Of a stretch of DNA of 64,000 bases, positions 39,213 through 49,579 are shown one piece after another. Source of the stretch: Pandoraea sp. (GTDB lineage Bacteria; Pseudomonadota; Gammaproteobacteria; Burkholderiales; Burkholderiaceae); NCBI RefSeq assembly GCF_004297875.1, contig NZ_SCSK01000044.1, forward strand, positions 1 through 64,000. The letters are read 5' to 3'. How positions within the stretch are numbered: position 1 is the stretch's first letter; the number at the start of each line of letters is the position of its first letter. The position numbers and the translations under genes were made by a program. A model generated the notes under the pieces. It worked only from the letters and a program-made list of their open reading frames with translations. It was not told the DNA's origin and did no database searches.

Positions 39213-40322
39213 TCATGCGCGCTCTTGCGTGAGCGCCGCCACATGATCGGCAATGGCCAGCGCGGCGGTCAGTCCGGGCGACTCGATGCCGAACAGGTTG
39301 ACGAGGCCTCTCACGCCATGAGCCTGTGGCCCTTCGATGCGAAAATCCGCAGCCGGCTCTCCTGGCCCGGCGATCTTCGGTCGGATCCCTGCGTAGTCCG
39401 CATGCAGCATGCCCGCTTCCAGGGCCGGCCAATACGCCCGAATTGCGTCGTAAAAACGCTCCGCGCGGGCGGGATCGACGCGATAGTCGATGGCCGCCAC
39501 CCACTCGACGTCGGGACCGAAGCGGGCCCGGCCGCCCAGATCGAGCGTCAGATGCACGCCCAGCCCGCCGGGCTCCGGGACCGGGTAAATCAGGCGGGAA
39601 AAAGGGGCACGCCCGCTCAGGCCAAAATAGTTGCCCTTGGCGTAGTAAGCGCGCGGCACATGGGATGCCGGCAAACCACGAATCGCCGCGGCCAGGGCCG
39701 GCGCCGCCAGGCCCGCGCAATTGATCACCGTGCGGGCCAGCCAGGTGCTCGGTTGTGCGCCCCCGACCTCCAGCACCGGGCCATCGGCGGTGAGCTCGAC
39801 GCCGAGCACCGGGGAGCCAAACGCAAACAGAGCGCCGCACGCCTCGGCATCACCCTGCAACGCCAAAAGGTAAGCATGGCTATCGATAATGCCGGTGCTG
39901 GGCGAGAGCAGCGCGGCTTCGCATGACAAGTCCGGTTCGAGGCGTCGGGCCTCGGTGCCCGTGAGCATGCGCAGGTCGTCCACGCCGTTGGCCGCGGCGT
40001 GCTGCCGAATCTCCTGCAGCGCCGCGCACTGCGCTTGCCGTGTCGCGACGATCAGTTTGCCGCAACGCCGGTGGGCAATGCCGCGCTCCTCGCAGAAAGC
40101 GTACAGCATCGCTTTTCCCGCGACGCACAGGCGCGCCTTGAGAGAACCCTGCGGATAGTAGATCCCCGCGTGAATGACCTCGCTGTTGCGCGAGCTGCTG
40201 CCCATGCCGATCCCGGTTTCGGCCTCCAGCACGACCACCTCGCGCCCTTGCGCCGCCAGCGCGCGCGCCGTCGCCAATCCCACCACGCCAGCACCGATCA
40301 CTACGCAATCGATCTGCTCCAT
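39213..40322 (-). CDS. FAD-dependent oxidoreductase (L-2-hydroxyglutarate oxidase-like)
   Basis: A 369-residue DAO-family flavoprotein. The FAD loop [15 protein letters not shown] is at residues 8-22, followed by [21 protein letters not shown], which matches LhgO relatives, and a C-terminal [19 protein letters not shown]. LhgO oxidises L-2-hydroxyglutarate to 2-oxoglutarate; the exact substrate here is inferred. The gene stands alone between tRNA-Asn and the divergent doxX set. The 173 bases before 39213 hold no gene. Confidence 0.85.
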   Translation of the reverse strand: MEQIDCVVIGAGVVGLATARALAAQGREVVVLEAETGIGMGSSSRNSEVIHAGIYYPQGSLKARLCVAGKAMLYAFCEERGIAHRRCGKLIVATRQAQCAALQEIRQHAAANGVDDLRMLTGTEARRLEPDLSCEAALLSPSTGIIDSHAYLLALQGDAEACGALFAFGSPVLGVELTADGPVLEVGGAQPSTWLARTVINCAGLAAPALAAAIRGLPASHVPRAYYAKGNYFGLSGRAPFSRLIYPVPEPGGLGVHLTLDLGGRARFGPDVEWVAAIDYRVDPARAERFYDAIRAYWPALEAGMLHADYAGIRPKIAGPGEPAADFRIEGPQAHGVRGLVNLFGIESPGLTAALAIADHVAALTQERA

Positions 40323-40529
40323 TCGTCCTCCGCCCGGATGCCTTTATCCGCGACCCGCCGGTGTTGCTCGAATCGCTCTATTGACCCGAATTACGGGATA
40401 ATTAATTTCATTTAGCCCGATTTATTCACTCTCCGGACTCACCTAGAATGATCGCAGGAAAACCCGGGACTTCAAAGCGGCGTAGCCGCCCCGCGTGTCT
40501 ACCAATCTTTCATTTTGTCAGGAGAAACC

Positions 40530-40925
40530 GTGATTCAACAAAAAACCGCGCCCTACGCCGCGCTGCTGCTACGCGTGAGTCTGGGCATTATGTTTCTGGC
40601 ACATGCCGGCCTGAAAATTTTCGTCTTTACCCTGCCCGGGACCGTGGGCTTTTTTCATTCGATTGGTTTGCCGGGCGCCATGGCCTATCCTGTGATAGTG
40701 CTGGAAGTCGTGGGCGGCATTGCATTGATCATCGGCTACTACGCCTCGTACTTCGCGATTCCGCTGGCGGCAGACTTGCTCGGCGCGATTATCATGGTAC
40801 ATGGCGCCAACGGCTGGCTTTTCACGAATAAAGGCGGCGGTTGGGAGTATCCGGCATTCTGGATGGTCGCGCTGATCGTGCTGTTCCTGCTGGGCGACGG
40901 CGCTTACGCGATCAAGAAGCGCTGA
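40530..40925 (+). CDS. DoxX family membrane protein
   Basis: A 131-residue protein with four membrane helices (LLLRVSLGIMFLAHAGLKI at the start is the DoxX signature). DoxX proteins accompany oxidoreductases and thiol or quinone stress systems; the function is mostly unclear. GTG at 40530 is the start: AGGAGA lies 5 bases upstream, and the earlier in-frame TTG at 40515 lies before this site. It is followed by a dioxygenase and a LysR gene in the same direction. Confidence 0.88.
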   Translation: MIQQKTAPYAALLLRVSLGIMFLAHAGLKIFVFTLPGTVGFFHSIGLPGAMAYPVIVLEVVGGIALIIGYYASYFAIPLAADLLGAIIMVHGANGWLFTNKGGGWEYPAFWMVALIVLFLLGDGAYAIKKR

Positions 40926-40986
40926 CCCTGGGCGGGCTCACGCCGGCTCGTTCTCGATCTATTCGATGTACTCAGGAGAGTTGCGT

Positions 40987-41811
40987 ATGTCACCCCTGCC
41001 GACACTATTCGTCTCACATGGCGCGCCGACCCTGGCGATCGAGCCGGGCCGCACCGGCGCGCTGCTGAGCCTGCTCGGCCAGCGCTTGCCGCGACCCGAG
41101 GCCATTCTGCTGATCTCGCCCCACTGGGCTACGCAGCAGCCGAGTGTCGGCAGTCTGATCACACCGACAGTCATGCACGATTTCAGCGGCTTCCCGCGTG
41201 AACTCTATCGGCTCGACTATCCAGCCCAGGGCTCGCCAGCGTTGGCGCACCGTACTGTCGACGCGCTGCGGGAGGCCGGCATTGCCGCGACCATCGATTC
41301 GCAGCGCGGGCTCGATCACGGTGCCTGGGTGCCGCTGCGCTATCTGTTCCCGGAGGCGGATGTCCCCGTAACCCAACTCTCCTTGCAGCCGCATCAAGCG
41401 CCCGATTACCACTACCGGATCGGGCAAGCCCTGTCGCCGCTGGCACGCGACGGCGTGCTGGTCATCGGCTCCGGCTCGTTCACCCATAATCTGCGCGAAT
41501 TGCGCTTGCAGCAGGACCGGATGCCCGGCGCGCGCTATGTCGACGAATTCGCGCAATGGTTCGCCGAGCGTATGGTGGCGGGCGATCTGTCCGCGCTGCT
41601 CGACTACCGCGCCCACGCGCCCCACGCGGTGCGCGCGCATCCCGACGACGATCACCTGCTGCCGCTGTTCATCGCCATGGGTGCGAGCGACGACTGGACA
41701 CAGCAGGCGCATTTCGATACCGGCACCACCTACGATGTTCTGCGCATGGATGCCTTCGCGTTCGGGTCCGCAGCCGCCGCACTGCGCGATATCGAGGCGC
41801 TCGTCGCCTGA
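40987..41811 (+). CDS. Class III extradiol dioxygenase (YgiD/DODA family)
   Basis: A 274-residue LigB-fold enzyme of the 4,5-DOPA extradiol dioxygenase type. Metal ligands are expected in LFVSHGAPT (His13 region), ISPHWA, and near IGSGSFTHNL, with GLDHGAWVPLRYLFP in between. Such enzymes open catechol rings; the true bacterial substrate is often unknown. ATG at 40987 follows AGGAGAG. It lies 61 bases after doxX and 15 before lysR, a known gene set in Burkholderiaceae. Confidence 0.88.
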   Translation: MSPLPTLFVSHGAPTLAIEPGRTGALLSLLGQRLPRPEAILLISPHWATQQPSVGSLITPTVMHDFSGFPRELYRLDYPAQGSPALAHRTVDALREAGIAATIDSQRGLDHGAWVPLRYLFPEADVPVTQLSLQPHQAPDYHYRIGQALSPLARDGVLVIGSGSFTHNLRELRLQQDRMPGARYVDEFAQWFAERMVAGDLSALLDYRAHAPHAVRAHPDDDHLLPLFIAMGASDDWTQQAHFDTGTTYDVLRMDAFAFGSAAAALRDIEALVA

Positions 41812-41826
41812 ACCGCGCGAGCGCCG

Positions 41827-42735
41827 ATGAACAAATTACGCGAGATCGAATGCTTCATTGCGGTTGTCGAGGCCGGCAGTTTTATCAAGGCAGCAGAAAT
41901 CATCGACGCCTCCAAGACGGCCGTCTCGCGCCATGTGGCCGATCTCGAGGCGCGACTCGGCACGCGGCTGTTGCAGCGGACGACCCGCAAGCTGTCGCTG
42001 ACTGAATCGGGGCAGGAGTATTTCGAACGCTGTCGGCAGATTCTGGCGGAACTCGATCAAGCCGACACGCTGGCCGGCGCGCACACCATCAAGCCGGCCG
42101 GACTGCTGCGCATCAACGCGCCGCTGGCATTCGGCGTGCGGCATCTGGCGCCGCTATGGCCGCTCTTCATGCGCGAGTATCCGGACATTACGCTCGATAT
42201 CGAACTGTCGGACCGACTGGTGAATATCGTCGAGGAAGGATACGACCTGGGCATCCGCATCGCCCGTCTGCCCGACTCGTCGCTGGTTCACCGCAAGCTG
42301 GCTCACACGGAGGTCATCGCCTGCGCCTCGCCCGCTTACCTGGCCGCGCACGGCACACCCGCGCATCCGGCCGAGCTGGTCTCGCATCAAACGATCAGTT
42401 ACAGCTACGCGTCGCACAAGGACGAGTGGCGTTTCAAGGGGCCGGACGGCTCGGTTTCGGTCAAGACCCGGCCATGCTTCTATGCGAATAACGGCGATAC
42501 ATGCCTGACGGTGGCGCGCGCCGGTGCGGGCATCGTCCTACAACCTGCGTTTCTGGTGGCGCAAAGCCTGCGTGAGGGGCAATTGGTCCGCTTGTTTCCG
42601 GACTATAGCGCCGCCGGTATCGGCATCTACGCGGTCTACCCGACTCGCAAGCATCTGACTGCCAAGGCCCGAGTACTGGTCGACTTTCTGAGCGACGCGT
42701 TTGCCAACGCCAGTTGGGCCCGGCAGGATCAATAA
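41827..42735 (+). CDS. LysR-family transcriptional regulator
   Basis: A 302-residue regulator with an N-terminal winged helix-turn-helix (FIAVVEAGSFIKAAEIIDASKTAVSRHVADLEARLG) written here only by its ends: it spans residues 10-45. The effector domain follows (about 90-290). The type resembles the CrgA/DhcR-like group of LysR proteins. Unlike most LysR genes it is downstream of and co-directional with its likely targets doxX and the dioxygenase, so it may be autoregulated as part of one operon. Confidence 0.9.
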   Translation: MNKLREIECFIAVVEAGSFIKAAEIIDASKTAVSRHVADLEARLGTRLLQRTTRKLSLTESGQEYFERCRQILAELDQADTLAGAHTIKPAGLLRINAPLAFGVRHLAPLWPLFMREYPDITLDIELSDRLVNIVEEGYDLGIRIARLPDSSLVHRKLAHTEVIACASPAYLAAHGTPAHPAELVSHQTISYSYASHKDEWRFKGPDGSVSVKTRPCFYANNGDTCLTVARAGAGIVLQPAFLVAQSLREGQLVRLFPDYSAAGIGIYAVYPTRKHLTAKARVLVDFLSDAFANASWARQDQ

Positions 42736-42824
42736 GCAGCCCGCAGAACGGGTCAGCCCCGTCGTCACCTCCCGTCCGGTCAGGAGAAGACCGTGCGGCG
42801 TAGCCGGGCCGGCTTAACGGCTGC

Positions 42825-43451
42825 CTAGCGGTGGACCGCCGCCATCAAGGCGCCGAATCCCATGAAAACGCCGCCACTGAGCCGATTGAAAGCCTTCAGC
42901 ACGCGCGTCTGCTTAAGATATGGCGCAACGCGCAAGCCGCTCGTCGCGTAGACCGCGTACCAGCTGACTTCGATCACCGCGAAGGTTGCCAGCAAAATCG
43001 CGAATTGCGGCAGCTTGGGCGCGGCAGGATCAATGAACTGCGGCAAGAATGCCGCGGCGAAGAGAATTGCCTTGGGGTTGCTGCTGGCCACCAGGAACCC
43101 GCTCTTGAACAGCGAACGGCGCGTTGCCTTGACCGGTGCTTCAGTCGCTTCGTCGACCGGTTTGCTCACCGGCGCACGCCAGCTCTTGAAGCCGAGATAG
43201 ACCAGGTAGGCGGCGCCAACGTAGCGCAGCGTATCGAACACCACCGGCCAGGTTTTGAGAACTGCACCGAGTCCGGCCGCGGAGATCGACATCATCAGCA
43301 ACAGCGCACTCATGCAACCGGCCATCGTGGCGACCGACGGCCGCAGGCCATGCCGTGCCCCGTGCGTCATCACCAGCAGCATGTTGGGCCCCGGCGTAGC
43401 GGAGATGAGGAAAACCGTCACAACGTACAACCACCACGTCTGCAAGCTCAT
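42825..43451 (-). CDS. LysE/RhtB family amino acid exporter
   Basis: A 208-residue inner-membrane exporter with about six helices. The family N-terminus FLISATPGPNMLLVMTHGARHG and the central LFKSGFLVASSNPKAILFAAAFLPQF are clear. These proteins export homoserine, threonine, lysine or related compounds; the substrate cannot be told. It converges on the LysR gene with about 90 bases between. No ArgP-type regulator is adjacent. Confidence 0.9.
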   Translation of the reverse strand: MSLQTWWLYVVTVFLISATPGPNMLLVMTHGARHGLRPSVATMAGCMSALLLMMSISAAGLGAVLKTWPVVFDTLRYVGAAYLVYLGFKSWRAPVSKPVDEATEAPVKATRRSLFKSGFLVASSNPKAILFAAAFLPQFIDPAAPKLPQFAILLATFAVIEVSWYAVYATSGLRVAPYLKQTRVLKAFNRLSGGVFMGFGALMAAVHR

Positions 43452-43536
43452 GTGTCACCCGGAATACGTTCGTATCGAACACGGTCGGCGCAGTCGGCGA
43501 CCGCCTCGACCCAGACCGGTATCGTAGCGCAGTTCG

Positions 43537-43815
43537 TCAGTGAACGTGGGGATGGTTGTAATGTTCGAGCCGAATGCTCTCCCAGTCGGCGACCTGTTCC
43601 AGGCTGGCCAGACGCCGAATCTCGTCCTGCCCGGCCTTGGTCAATAGCGCGATGACCAGCGGATAGCGAACACCGCTGACTTCGTAGTCGCTGCGTGTCG
43701 ACTCGATCAGGCCGAGCGAGCGCAGATAGTCGAAAAGCGTCGAGCGCTTGTACCAGGGAACCTTGCGCAACTGCACGTGGCGCAGTGCGTCGAGCACAGA
43801 GCCGTTTGAGACCAT
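43537..43815 (-). CDS. Small protein of unknown function
   Basis: A 92-residue soluble protein with a possible winged-helix shape: helices VLDALRHVQLRKVPWYKR and STLFDYLRSLGLIESTR, then a beta pair and LLTKAGQDEIRRLASLE. This resembles the layout of PadR or MarR-like DNA-binding domains, but no family was recognised. ATG at 43815 is chosen because AAGGAG lies 7 bases upstream; the frame continues to 43911. The His-rich end (HYNHPHVH) could bind metal. No operon partner is evident. Confidence 0.7.
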   Translation of the reverse strand: MVSNGSVLDALRHVQLRKVPWYKRSTLFDYLRSLGLIESTRSDYEVSGVRYPLVIALLTKAGQDEIRRLASLEQVADWESIRLEHYNHPHVH

Positions 43816-43993
43816 AACCTTCTCCTTGTCGGACGCGCCGCCATCTCGTGGACGAAGCGATCCACGCAAAACCAGCCGCCGATTCAGAATTCGGTTGGAG
43901 TACTTCGCCAATGCCCCGCCGGCTGCTCACGCAAGGTTCATGATACGCCGCGGACCCTCCGTGGTACAGGATAAATACCGAGGGAAAATACCG

Positions 43994-44040
43994 AAAAAAA
44001 ATGGCGGGTGGACAGCTCTGAATTGCTGTCCACCCGCCAT
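43994..44040 (-). terminator. Strong intrinsic terminator of the csp gene
   Basis: A perfect 16-base inverted repeat (44001-44016 with 44025-44040, 8-base loop). On the minus strand it is followed by seven T (44000-43994). It lies about 60 bases after the csp stop and is the strongest hairpin in the window. Confidence 0.93.
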
Positions 44041-44098
44041 CCGTATCGTTTTACGGGCACCGCTCCCGGTCAGGGCGCAACGCCGCGTTCAGCGATGC

Positions 44099-44302
44099 TT
44101 AGAGCGGCTTGATGTTGGCGGCTTGCTTGCCCTTCGGGCCGGTCTTAACTTCGAACGACACGCGCTGGTTTTCCTGCAGCGACTTGAAGCCTTCGGTCTT
44201 GATTTCCGAAAAATGAGCAAACAGATCTTCGCCGCCAGCATCCGGGGTGATGAAGCCGAAGCCTTTAGCGTCGTTGAACCATTTGACGATACCAGTATCC
44301 AT
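44099..44302 (-). CDS. Cold-shock protein (CspA family)
   Basis: A 67-residue single-stranded nucleic-acid chaperone. RNP1 KGFGFITP and RNP2 DLFAHFSEI are both intact, and the fold start [11 protein letters not shown] is typical. ATG at 44302 is preceded by GGAAAG. The gene has a consensus promoter about 150 bases upstream and a strong terminator, so it is a separate unit. Which csp paralogue it is, and whether it responds to cold, cannot be told from the protein. Confidence 0.95.
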   Translation of the reverse strand: MDTGIVKWFNDAKGFGFITPDAGGEDLFAHFSEIKTEGFKSLQENQRVSFEVKTGPKGKQAANIKPL

Positions 44303-44456
44303 GTTTCTTTCCAAAAGATAAAAATCAAACAATCGAGATGAAAATCATCCCGCGAACGCACGAAAATCAAGGGGAGGAAATGAAGAACTGAAGTACCGGC
44401 GAACGCTGGAGAACAACAATGAGCAACAACTTCGCACTTGACAATCTGCGTGGGCC
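44303..44456 (-). other. Long 5' leader of the csp mRNA
   Basis: About 150 bases lie between the predicted transcription start and the csp ATG. E. coli cspA has a leader of similar length (about 160 bases) that folds differently in the cold. No conserved cold-box sequence was recognised by eye; the similarity is in length and position only. Confidence 0.5.
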
Positions 44457-44485
44457 TTTATACGCCGGATTTAAAATCGTGTCAA
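44457..44485 (-). promoter_or_regulatory. Consensus promoter of the csp gene
   Basis: On the minus strand a perfect TTGACA (44485-44480) is followed after exactly 17 bases by TATAAA (44462-44457), one mismatch from consensus. Transcription should begin near 44450. A weaker plus-strand pair, TTGACA (44438-44443) and TATACG (44459-44464), overlaps it with a 15-base spacer and may serve the divergent lipoprotein gene. Confidence 0.85.
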
Positions 44486-44633
44486 ACAATTTATTTACCG
44501 GCCCGTCGGCACTGCCCGCGCACCCGGTCGTTTTTTAGTTGTCGCTGCGGCGCCTGGCCGCGCTTGCCTTTACAATCCCCACTTTTGCCAACCACCGCGA
44601 GTCCCTTCCGGATTCGTCAAACCGACACACAGG

Positions 44634-45344
44634 ATGATCAGCGCAGCTCCCTTGCCCACTCGAGCCACCCCTTCACGCCCCCGCCGGCGACTCGCATTGT
44701 TGCTGCTTCCGGCATTGCTCGCCGCGTGCGCGTCGGCCCCCTCGGGCGGCCCGGTCGGGGACGGTTACTACCGGGTTCGCTCCGGCGACACGCTCGGCAA
44801 GATCGCGCAAACCTATCGTCAGAGCGTCACGAGCCTGGCACGCTGGAACAATCTCTCCAACCCCAATCGAATCGACGTCGGCCAGGTGCTGCGTGTAGCG
44901 CCGCCGGCCGGCGCGGGCGAGGCCGCCAGCAGTCAAACCGTCCCACCGGCGGCCAGCGACAATGCGCTGCCGGCGAGCAGCATTGCGCTGCGCTGGCCGG
45001 TTCAGGGCCCGGTCATCGCACGCTTTAATGGCACCAGCAACAAGGGGATCGACATCGGCGGGCAACTCGGCCAGCCGGTGGTCGCAGCGGCCGCCGGCAA
45101 GGTCGTCTATGCCGGCAATGGTCTGCGCGGCTACGGCAATCTGGTCATGCTCAAGCACAGCGGCGGCTTCCTGACCGCCTATGCCCACAACCGGGTCATC
45201 CTGGTCAAGGAGGGACAATATGTTGCGCAGGGCCAGCAAATCGCGGAGATGGGCAGCACCGACAGCCAACGCGTCCAGTTGCACTTCGAATTGCGCCAGG
45301 AGGGCAAGCCGCTCGATCCGCTACGCTACCTGCCCAGCCGCTAG
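44634..45344 (+). CDS. NlpD-like LysM/M23 lipoprotein (amidase activator type)
   Basis: A 236-residue outer-membrane lipoprotein with lipobox LLAAC (Cys32), a LysM domain (about 46-90) for peptidoglycan binding, and a LytM/M23 domain (about 115-235). Two of the four zinc ligands are replaced: Asn136 in NKGIDIGG and Gln215 in VQLHFEL, while Asp140, His185 and His217 remain. The same loss is seen in E. coli NlpD, which activates the amidase AmiC instead of cutting the wall. It is not beside rpoS or surE-pcm here, so it may be a second NlpD-type protein. Confidence 0.88.
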   Translation: MISAAPLPTRATPSRPRRRLALLLLPALLAACASAPSGGPVGDGYYRVRSGDTLGKIAQTYRQSVTSLARWNNLSNPNRIDVGQVLRVAPPAGAGEAASSQTVPPAASDNALPASSIALRWPVQGPVIARFNGTSNKGIDIGGQLGQPVVAAAAGKVVYAGNGLRGYGNLVMLKHSGGFLTAYAHNRVILVKEGQYVAQGQQIAEMGSTDSQRVQLHFELRQEGKPLDPLRYLPSR

Positions 45345-45385
45345 ACGCTGACCTGGCGGCCCTGGCGCCGCTTGTGGGGCGGGCG

Positions 45386-47893
45386 CTAGGGAGACAGCAA
45401 ATAACCTTGCTGCAACCCGCCCGCCAGGGCGGCACGCCAGCCCGGGTGCGCGTCGGCTTGCGTCCACACCGCCAGATGCAGCGCGGACAAAGCCAAAGGA
45501 TCGCTCAGCAACCGGCTTTTCTGCTTGTCGGGCAAATCATCGGGTCCATTGGCCAGCGCCTCGCGCACCATTTCGGCACGCCTCGCCACATCATTACTGC
45601 GCGGCGGCCGTAGCCTCGCACTGGCGCATGCGAGCGCGTTGACCACTGGATCGACCACCGCCTTGACGAAGTCCGGCCCCGGCGAAGCCGTCTCGGTATA
45701 CTTCTGCGCCCAGCGCAATTCTTTCGGCGGCCACGACTCCTCCGGGATCAGAAACAGCCGCATGCGGCGCAAGCGTCGCCCCAGCGATACCCGGCTCGAG
45801 AACACCGAAAGCGGCACCGACAGCGCCAGCGCGCCGACGATCGGCAGCAGCCAAAGCAGGTAAGCCGGATTGAGCCAGTAGACACCCACAGCCCAAACGA
45901 TGCCCAGCAGCGAATGCCACCCGTGCCGGCGCAACGCCTCGCCCCAGGTCGTCTCGGCGTCCTCGCGCGGCGGCGACTTCCACTGGATCGACCACCCGGT
46001 GAACGCCGCCACCACGAACTGGGTATGAAACAGCATGCGTATCGGCGCCAGCAAGGCGGACAGCACCATTTCGATGGCCAGGCCCAGCGTCAGGTTGAAG
46101 GCCCCGCCAAAACGCGTCGAGTCCTTGAACCACAGCAGGATCACACTCAGAACCTTCGGCAGGAACAACAGTGTCGCGGTCGCGCTGAACAGCGCGATGG
46201 CCCGTTCGGGGTGCCATTGCGGCCACAACGGAAACAACTGGCGCGGCTCGACAAAATACTGCGGCGCCACCAGCGTGTGCTTGGCCAGCATCACGGTGGA
46301 GAGCAGCAGAAAAAGAAACCATAGTGGCGACGACAGATAAGCCATGACGCCGGTGACAAAAACGGCACGGTGCACGCCATGAATGCGCTCGGCCAGAAAC
46401 AGCCGAAAATTCATCAGATTCCCCTGACACCAGCGTCGATCGCGCTTGAGCTCATCGAGCAGGTTGGGCGGCATTTCCTCGTAGCTGCCCGGCAAATCGT
46501 AGGCGATCCAGACGCCCCAGCCGGCGCGCCGCATCAATGCGGCTTCGACGAAATCGTGCGACAGAATCTCGCCGGTCAGCACCCCGCTGCCCGGCAACGG
46601 CGCCAACGCGCAGTGCTTCATGAACGGCGCCAGGCGGATAATCGCGTTATGGCCCCAGTAGTGCGATTCGCCCAACTGCCAGTAGTGCAGCCCGGCGGTA
46701 AACAGCGGGCCATAAACGCGCGAAGCGAATTGCTGCAGCCGTGCGTAGAACGTTTCGCGCCCGGCCGCCAGCGGCGCGGTCTGGATGATGCCGGCGCCCG
46801 GGTTGGCCTCCATCATGCGCGCCAGCTTGCCCAGACACTCGCCGCTCATGATGCTGTCGGCGTCGAGCACGATCATGTAGCGATAGTTGCCGCCCCAGCG
46901 CCGACAAAAGTCGTCGATATTGCCGCTCTTGCGCTTGACCCGGCGCTGCCGCCGGCGATAGAAGATGCGGCCGAAGCCGTCGACCGCCCGGCACAGCGAC
47001 AACCATGCATCGGTTTCGGCCACGCATACGTCGGGATCGTTGCTGTCGCTCAACACGAAAAAGTCGAAGGCCGCCAAATCGTCGGTTTTGGCCAACGATT
47101 CGTAAGTCGCTCGCAGGCCCGCGAACACACGCGGCACGCTCTCGTTGCAGATCGGCATGACCACCGCGGTTCGCGCGCCCTCGCCAAGCGGCTCCTGGCC
47201 GACCGCAGTGCGCGAAATGACGTAGCGGTCGCGGCCGAACAGCAGCACGAAAAACCCCATGATGGCCGTCCAGAAGCCGGCCGATACCCAGCAGAACAGT
47301 ATCGCGAACAGGACCAGCGCAACGATCTCCAGCGGATCGCGTCCCTGATAGGGCAGCACGGTGCTCATGAAGTGGGTGGCCAGCGCCGTTTGCGCCAGCG
47401 TGAGAACCAGCAGCATCATGCGCCGGACACGACCGGCATGACGCCATCGCCCCCGCGGGTCGGGCGAATCCGGGGCCGGCGCGTGAGCGCGCCCGCCGAA
47501 CAGGCCACCGAGCCAGCGCGACAGTGGGTTGAGCGACCAGGGGTGAGGACCGATGGGCGTGCGCGCCACTGTCGGCGCACTCACGATCTGTACCCCATCG
47601 CCGCGGCCGTGCTGCGCGATAACCGGCGTCGCGTCGGCCTGCGGCGCCCCGTAGGCCAGCTCGAGCCGCCTGAATACCGACCCGTAGGCAGGCTCGTCCG
47701 GCACCTGCGGCGCATCCCCGGCCAAGGCGCGATGCAAGCGCACCAGCGCCTGGGCATCTCCGCCTTCGCACTCGCCAACCCGCTCGAGCAGCGCCAGGCG
47801 ATCCTCAGCGCTCAGCGGCAACTGATCGGCATAGCGCTCGCTCGCCGGGACATCCTCGCGGCGGTTTATTCTGGGGGTAACAGGTAGCTCCAC
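45386..47893 (-). CDS. opgH: Glucan glucosyltransferase OpgH (MdoH)
   Basis: Inner-membrane processive glucosyltransferase that makes the beta-1,2-glucan backbone of osmoregulated periplasmic glucans. The 835-residue protein has N-terminal membrane segments, a GT-2 domain with [16 protein letters not shown] and DRRWCQGNL (the QxxRW-type motif), and several C-terminal membrane helices. The start is GTG at 47893, inside the last 28 bases of opgG, so the two are coupled. Confidence 0.95.
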   Translation of the reverse strand: MELPVTPRINRREDVPASERYADQLPLSAEDRLALLERVGECEGGDAQALVRLHRALAGDAPQVPDEPAYGSVFRRLELAYGAPQADATPVIAQHGRGDGVQIVSAPTVARTPIGPHPWSLNPLSRWLGGLFGGRAHAPAPDSPDPRGRWRHAGRVRRMMLLVLTLAQTALATHFMSTVLPYQGRDPLEIVALVLFAILFCWVSAGFWTAIMGFFVLLFGRDRYVISRTAVGQEPLGEGARTAVVMPICNESVPRVFAGLRATYESLAKTDDLAAFDFFVLSDSNDPDVCVAETDAWLSLCRAVDGFGRIFYRRRQRRVKRKSGNIDDFCRRWGGNYRYMIVLDADSIMSGECLGKLARMMEANPGAGIIQTAPLAAGRETFYARLQQFASRVYGPLFTAGLHYWQLGESHYWGHNAIIRLAPFMKHCALAPLPGSGVLTGEILSHDFVEAALMRRAGWGVWIAYDLPGSYEEMPPNLLDELKRDRRWCQGNLMNFRLFLAERIHGVHRAVFVTGVMAYLSSPLWFLFLLLSTVMLAKHTLVAPQYFVEPRQLFPLWPQWHPERAIALFSATATLLFLPKVLSVILLWFKDSTRFGGAFNLTLGLAIEMVLSALLAPIRMLFHTQFVVAAFTGWSIQWKSPPREDAETTWGEALRRHGWHSLLGIVWAVGVYWLNPAYLLWLLPIVGALALSVPLSVFSSRVSLGRRLRRMRLFLIPEESWPPKELRWAQKYTETASPGPDFVKAVVDPVVNALACASARLRPPRSNDVARRAEMVREALANGPDDLPDKQKSRLLSDPLALSALHLAVWTQADAHPGWRAALAGGLQQGYLLSP

Positions 47894-49458
47894 GTTTCGG
47901 ACAAAGTAGTGTTTCCGCTGTGCAGGTAAGCGCGCAGCTCGACTGGTTTTTCGTTGTCGAGGCGGCGCATGCGCACCAACAGGCGCCAGCCTCCCGTCAC
48001 ATCGTTGTGCTGCGTGGACGCCTCGAGAATCTTGCCATTGCCGTCAGCCGAAACGTTTCCTTCCACTTTGGCGCTGGCAGGCAGCTTGGCGAGCGCCGGC
48101 CCCTCGAAATCCAGGGCGAAAAGGATGCTCCCGTCGGGTTTGCCTTGCGCGCCCTGTCCGCGTCGCGTTTGCATGACCCAAGAGGTCTGCGGACGGTCGG
48201 CCGCATCCTTACCCCACAGCAAGCGATACTCGAAATCATACGGCTGCTTGGGGTGAGGCGACTTATCAGGTACCCAATAGGCCACGATATTGTCATTGGT
48301 CTCGTCCGGCGTGGGAATCTGCACCAGTTCGACCCGCCCCGCCCCCCACTTGCCGCGCGGCTCGACCCAGGCGCTCGGGCGCAAATCGTAGCGGTTATCG
48401 AGGTCTTCGTAGCTGGAGAAATCCTGGTCGCGCTGCATCAGGCCAAAACCCGCCGGGTTGCTCAAGGCGTATGAAGACACCAGCAGTCGCTTGGGGTTGA
48501 CCAGCGGCCGCCAGATCCACTCGCCGGTGCCCGAGTGAATCGACAAACCGTCCGAATCGTGTACCTCCGGCCGGATACTGGGCACCGCGGAGGGTTGATT
48601 CTCGCCGTACAGGTACATGCTGGTCAGCGGCGCGATGCCAAGCTTGCTGACATTCGCGCGCATGAAGATGCGCGCCTTGACATCCATCTCGGTGTGCGTG
48701 CCGGGGCGCAAAATGAAGCGATAGGCGCCGGTTACGCTCGGAGAGTCGAGCAGTGCGTAAATCGTCAGCTCTTTCGCGCCGGGGGCCGGGCGCACGATCC
48801 AAAAATCGACGAACCGCGGAAATTCCTCGCCCGAACTCAGTGCCGTATCGATTGCCAGCCCGCGCGCCGACAGGCCATAGACCTGCCCCTTGCCGACCGC
48901 CCGAAAGTAACTCGCGCCGAGAAACACCAATACCTCGTCCTTGTGCTTGGGCGTATTGAGCGCATAGTGCACGCGAAAGCCAGCAAAGCCCAGCTTGCTC
49001 AACTGCTTCGGATCGAGCTTGTTCGCGCCGTAGTCGAACATGTCGGGGTTGAAGCGGATCGGCAGCACGCGCCCGTCGTTGACTTCATTGATCTGGACGG
49101 GGTGGTCGTAGAAAGAGCCCTCATGAAAAAAGCCGAGCTCGAAGGGCAGCTTGGTGCCGCGCCAATAGGTGTCTCTCGGCTTGAGGCGGATCTCGCGATA
49201 TTGCTGGTAGCTGAGATCGCGCAGCGCTTTGGGCAAGTTCGAAGGCTGCGCCTTGTAGGGAGCAGCCGCCATCGTCTGGGCGCGCCACGCCACATCGCTG
49301 AAACCGAACGCGTGGGCGCTCGGCGCAGCCGCCCAACCTGCCAGCGCCAGCGCGGCCCCGGCTGCGAAAAATGCCAGTCGGCCTGTGTCATGCGCGCGTT
49401 TGACCGCGCCAGGTATCCGCTTGAACGGATTCATGGCCAGCAGAAATGTCATCAGCAT
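47866..49458 (-). CDS. opgG: Periplasmic glucan biosynthesis protein OpgG (MdoG)
   Basis: Periplasmic partner that shapes or branches the glucan backbone delivered by OpgH. The 530-residue protein has a signal peptide ending near PSAHA and the OpgG domains with [19 protein letters not shown] and [23 protein letters not shown] at 49458 has AAGAG upstream; ATG at 49434 (MNPFKR) is an alternative that gives a more typical signal peptide. It overlaps opgH by 28 bases. Confidence 0.94.
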   Translation of the reverse strand: MLMTFLLAMNPFKRIPGAVKRAHDTGRLAFFAAGAALALAGWAAAPSAHAFGFSDVAWRAQTMAAAPYKAQPSNLPKALRDLSYQQYREIRLKPRDTYWRGTKLPFELGFFHEGSFYDHPVQINEVNDGRVLPIRFNPDMFDYGANKLDPKQLSKLGFAGFRVHYALNTPKHKDEVLVFLGASYFRAVGKGQVYGLSARGLAIDTALSSGEEFPRFVDFWIVRPAPGAKELTIYALLDSPSVTGAYRFILRPGTHTEMDVKARIFMRANVSKLGIAPLTSMYLYGENQPSAVPSIRPEVHDSDGLSIHSGTGEWIWRPLVNPKRLLVSSYALSNPAGFGLMQRDQDFSSYEDLDNRYDLRPSAWVEPRGKWGAGRVELVQIPTPDETNDNIVAYWVPDKSPHPKQPYDFEYRLLWGKDAADRPQTSWVMQTRRGQGAQGKPDGSILFALDFEGPALAKLPASAKVEGNVSADGNGKILEASTQHNDVTGGWRLLVRMRRLDNEKPVELRAYLHSGNTTLSETWSYLLPPE

Positions 49459-49579
49459 GTATTGCTCTTATTACGATCGGCGACGAAAAAGATTGCGCCA
49501 AAGCAGCGATTTTACGCGTCTGCGGGATTTCCCGCAGTAACAATGCGTAACTTGCGCGCCGGGGACTGCCGCCCGCCGC

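Noticed and set aside
46370..47887. A 505-codon plus-strand open frame opposite opgH
   Set aside because: Antisense of a conserved glucosyltransferase; no domain seen.
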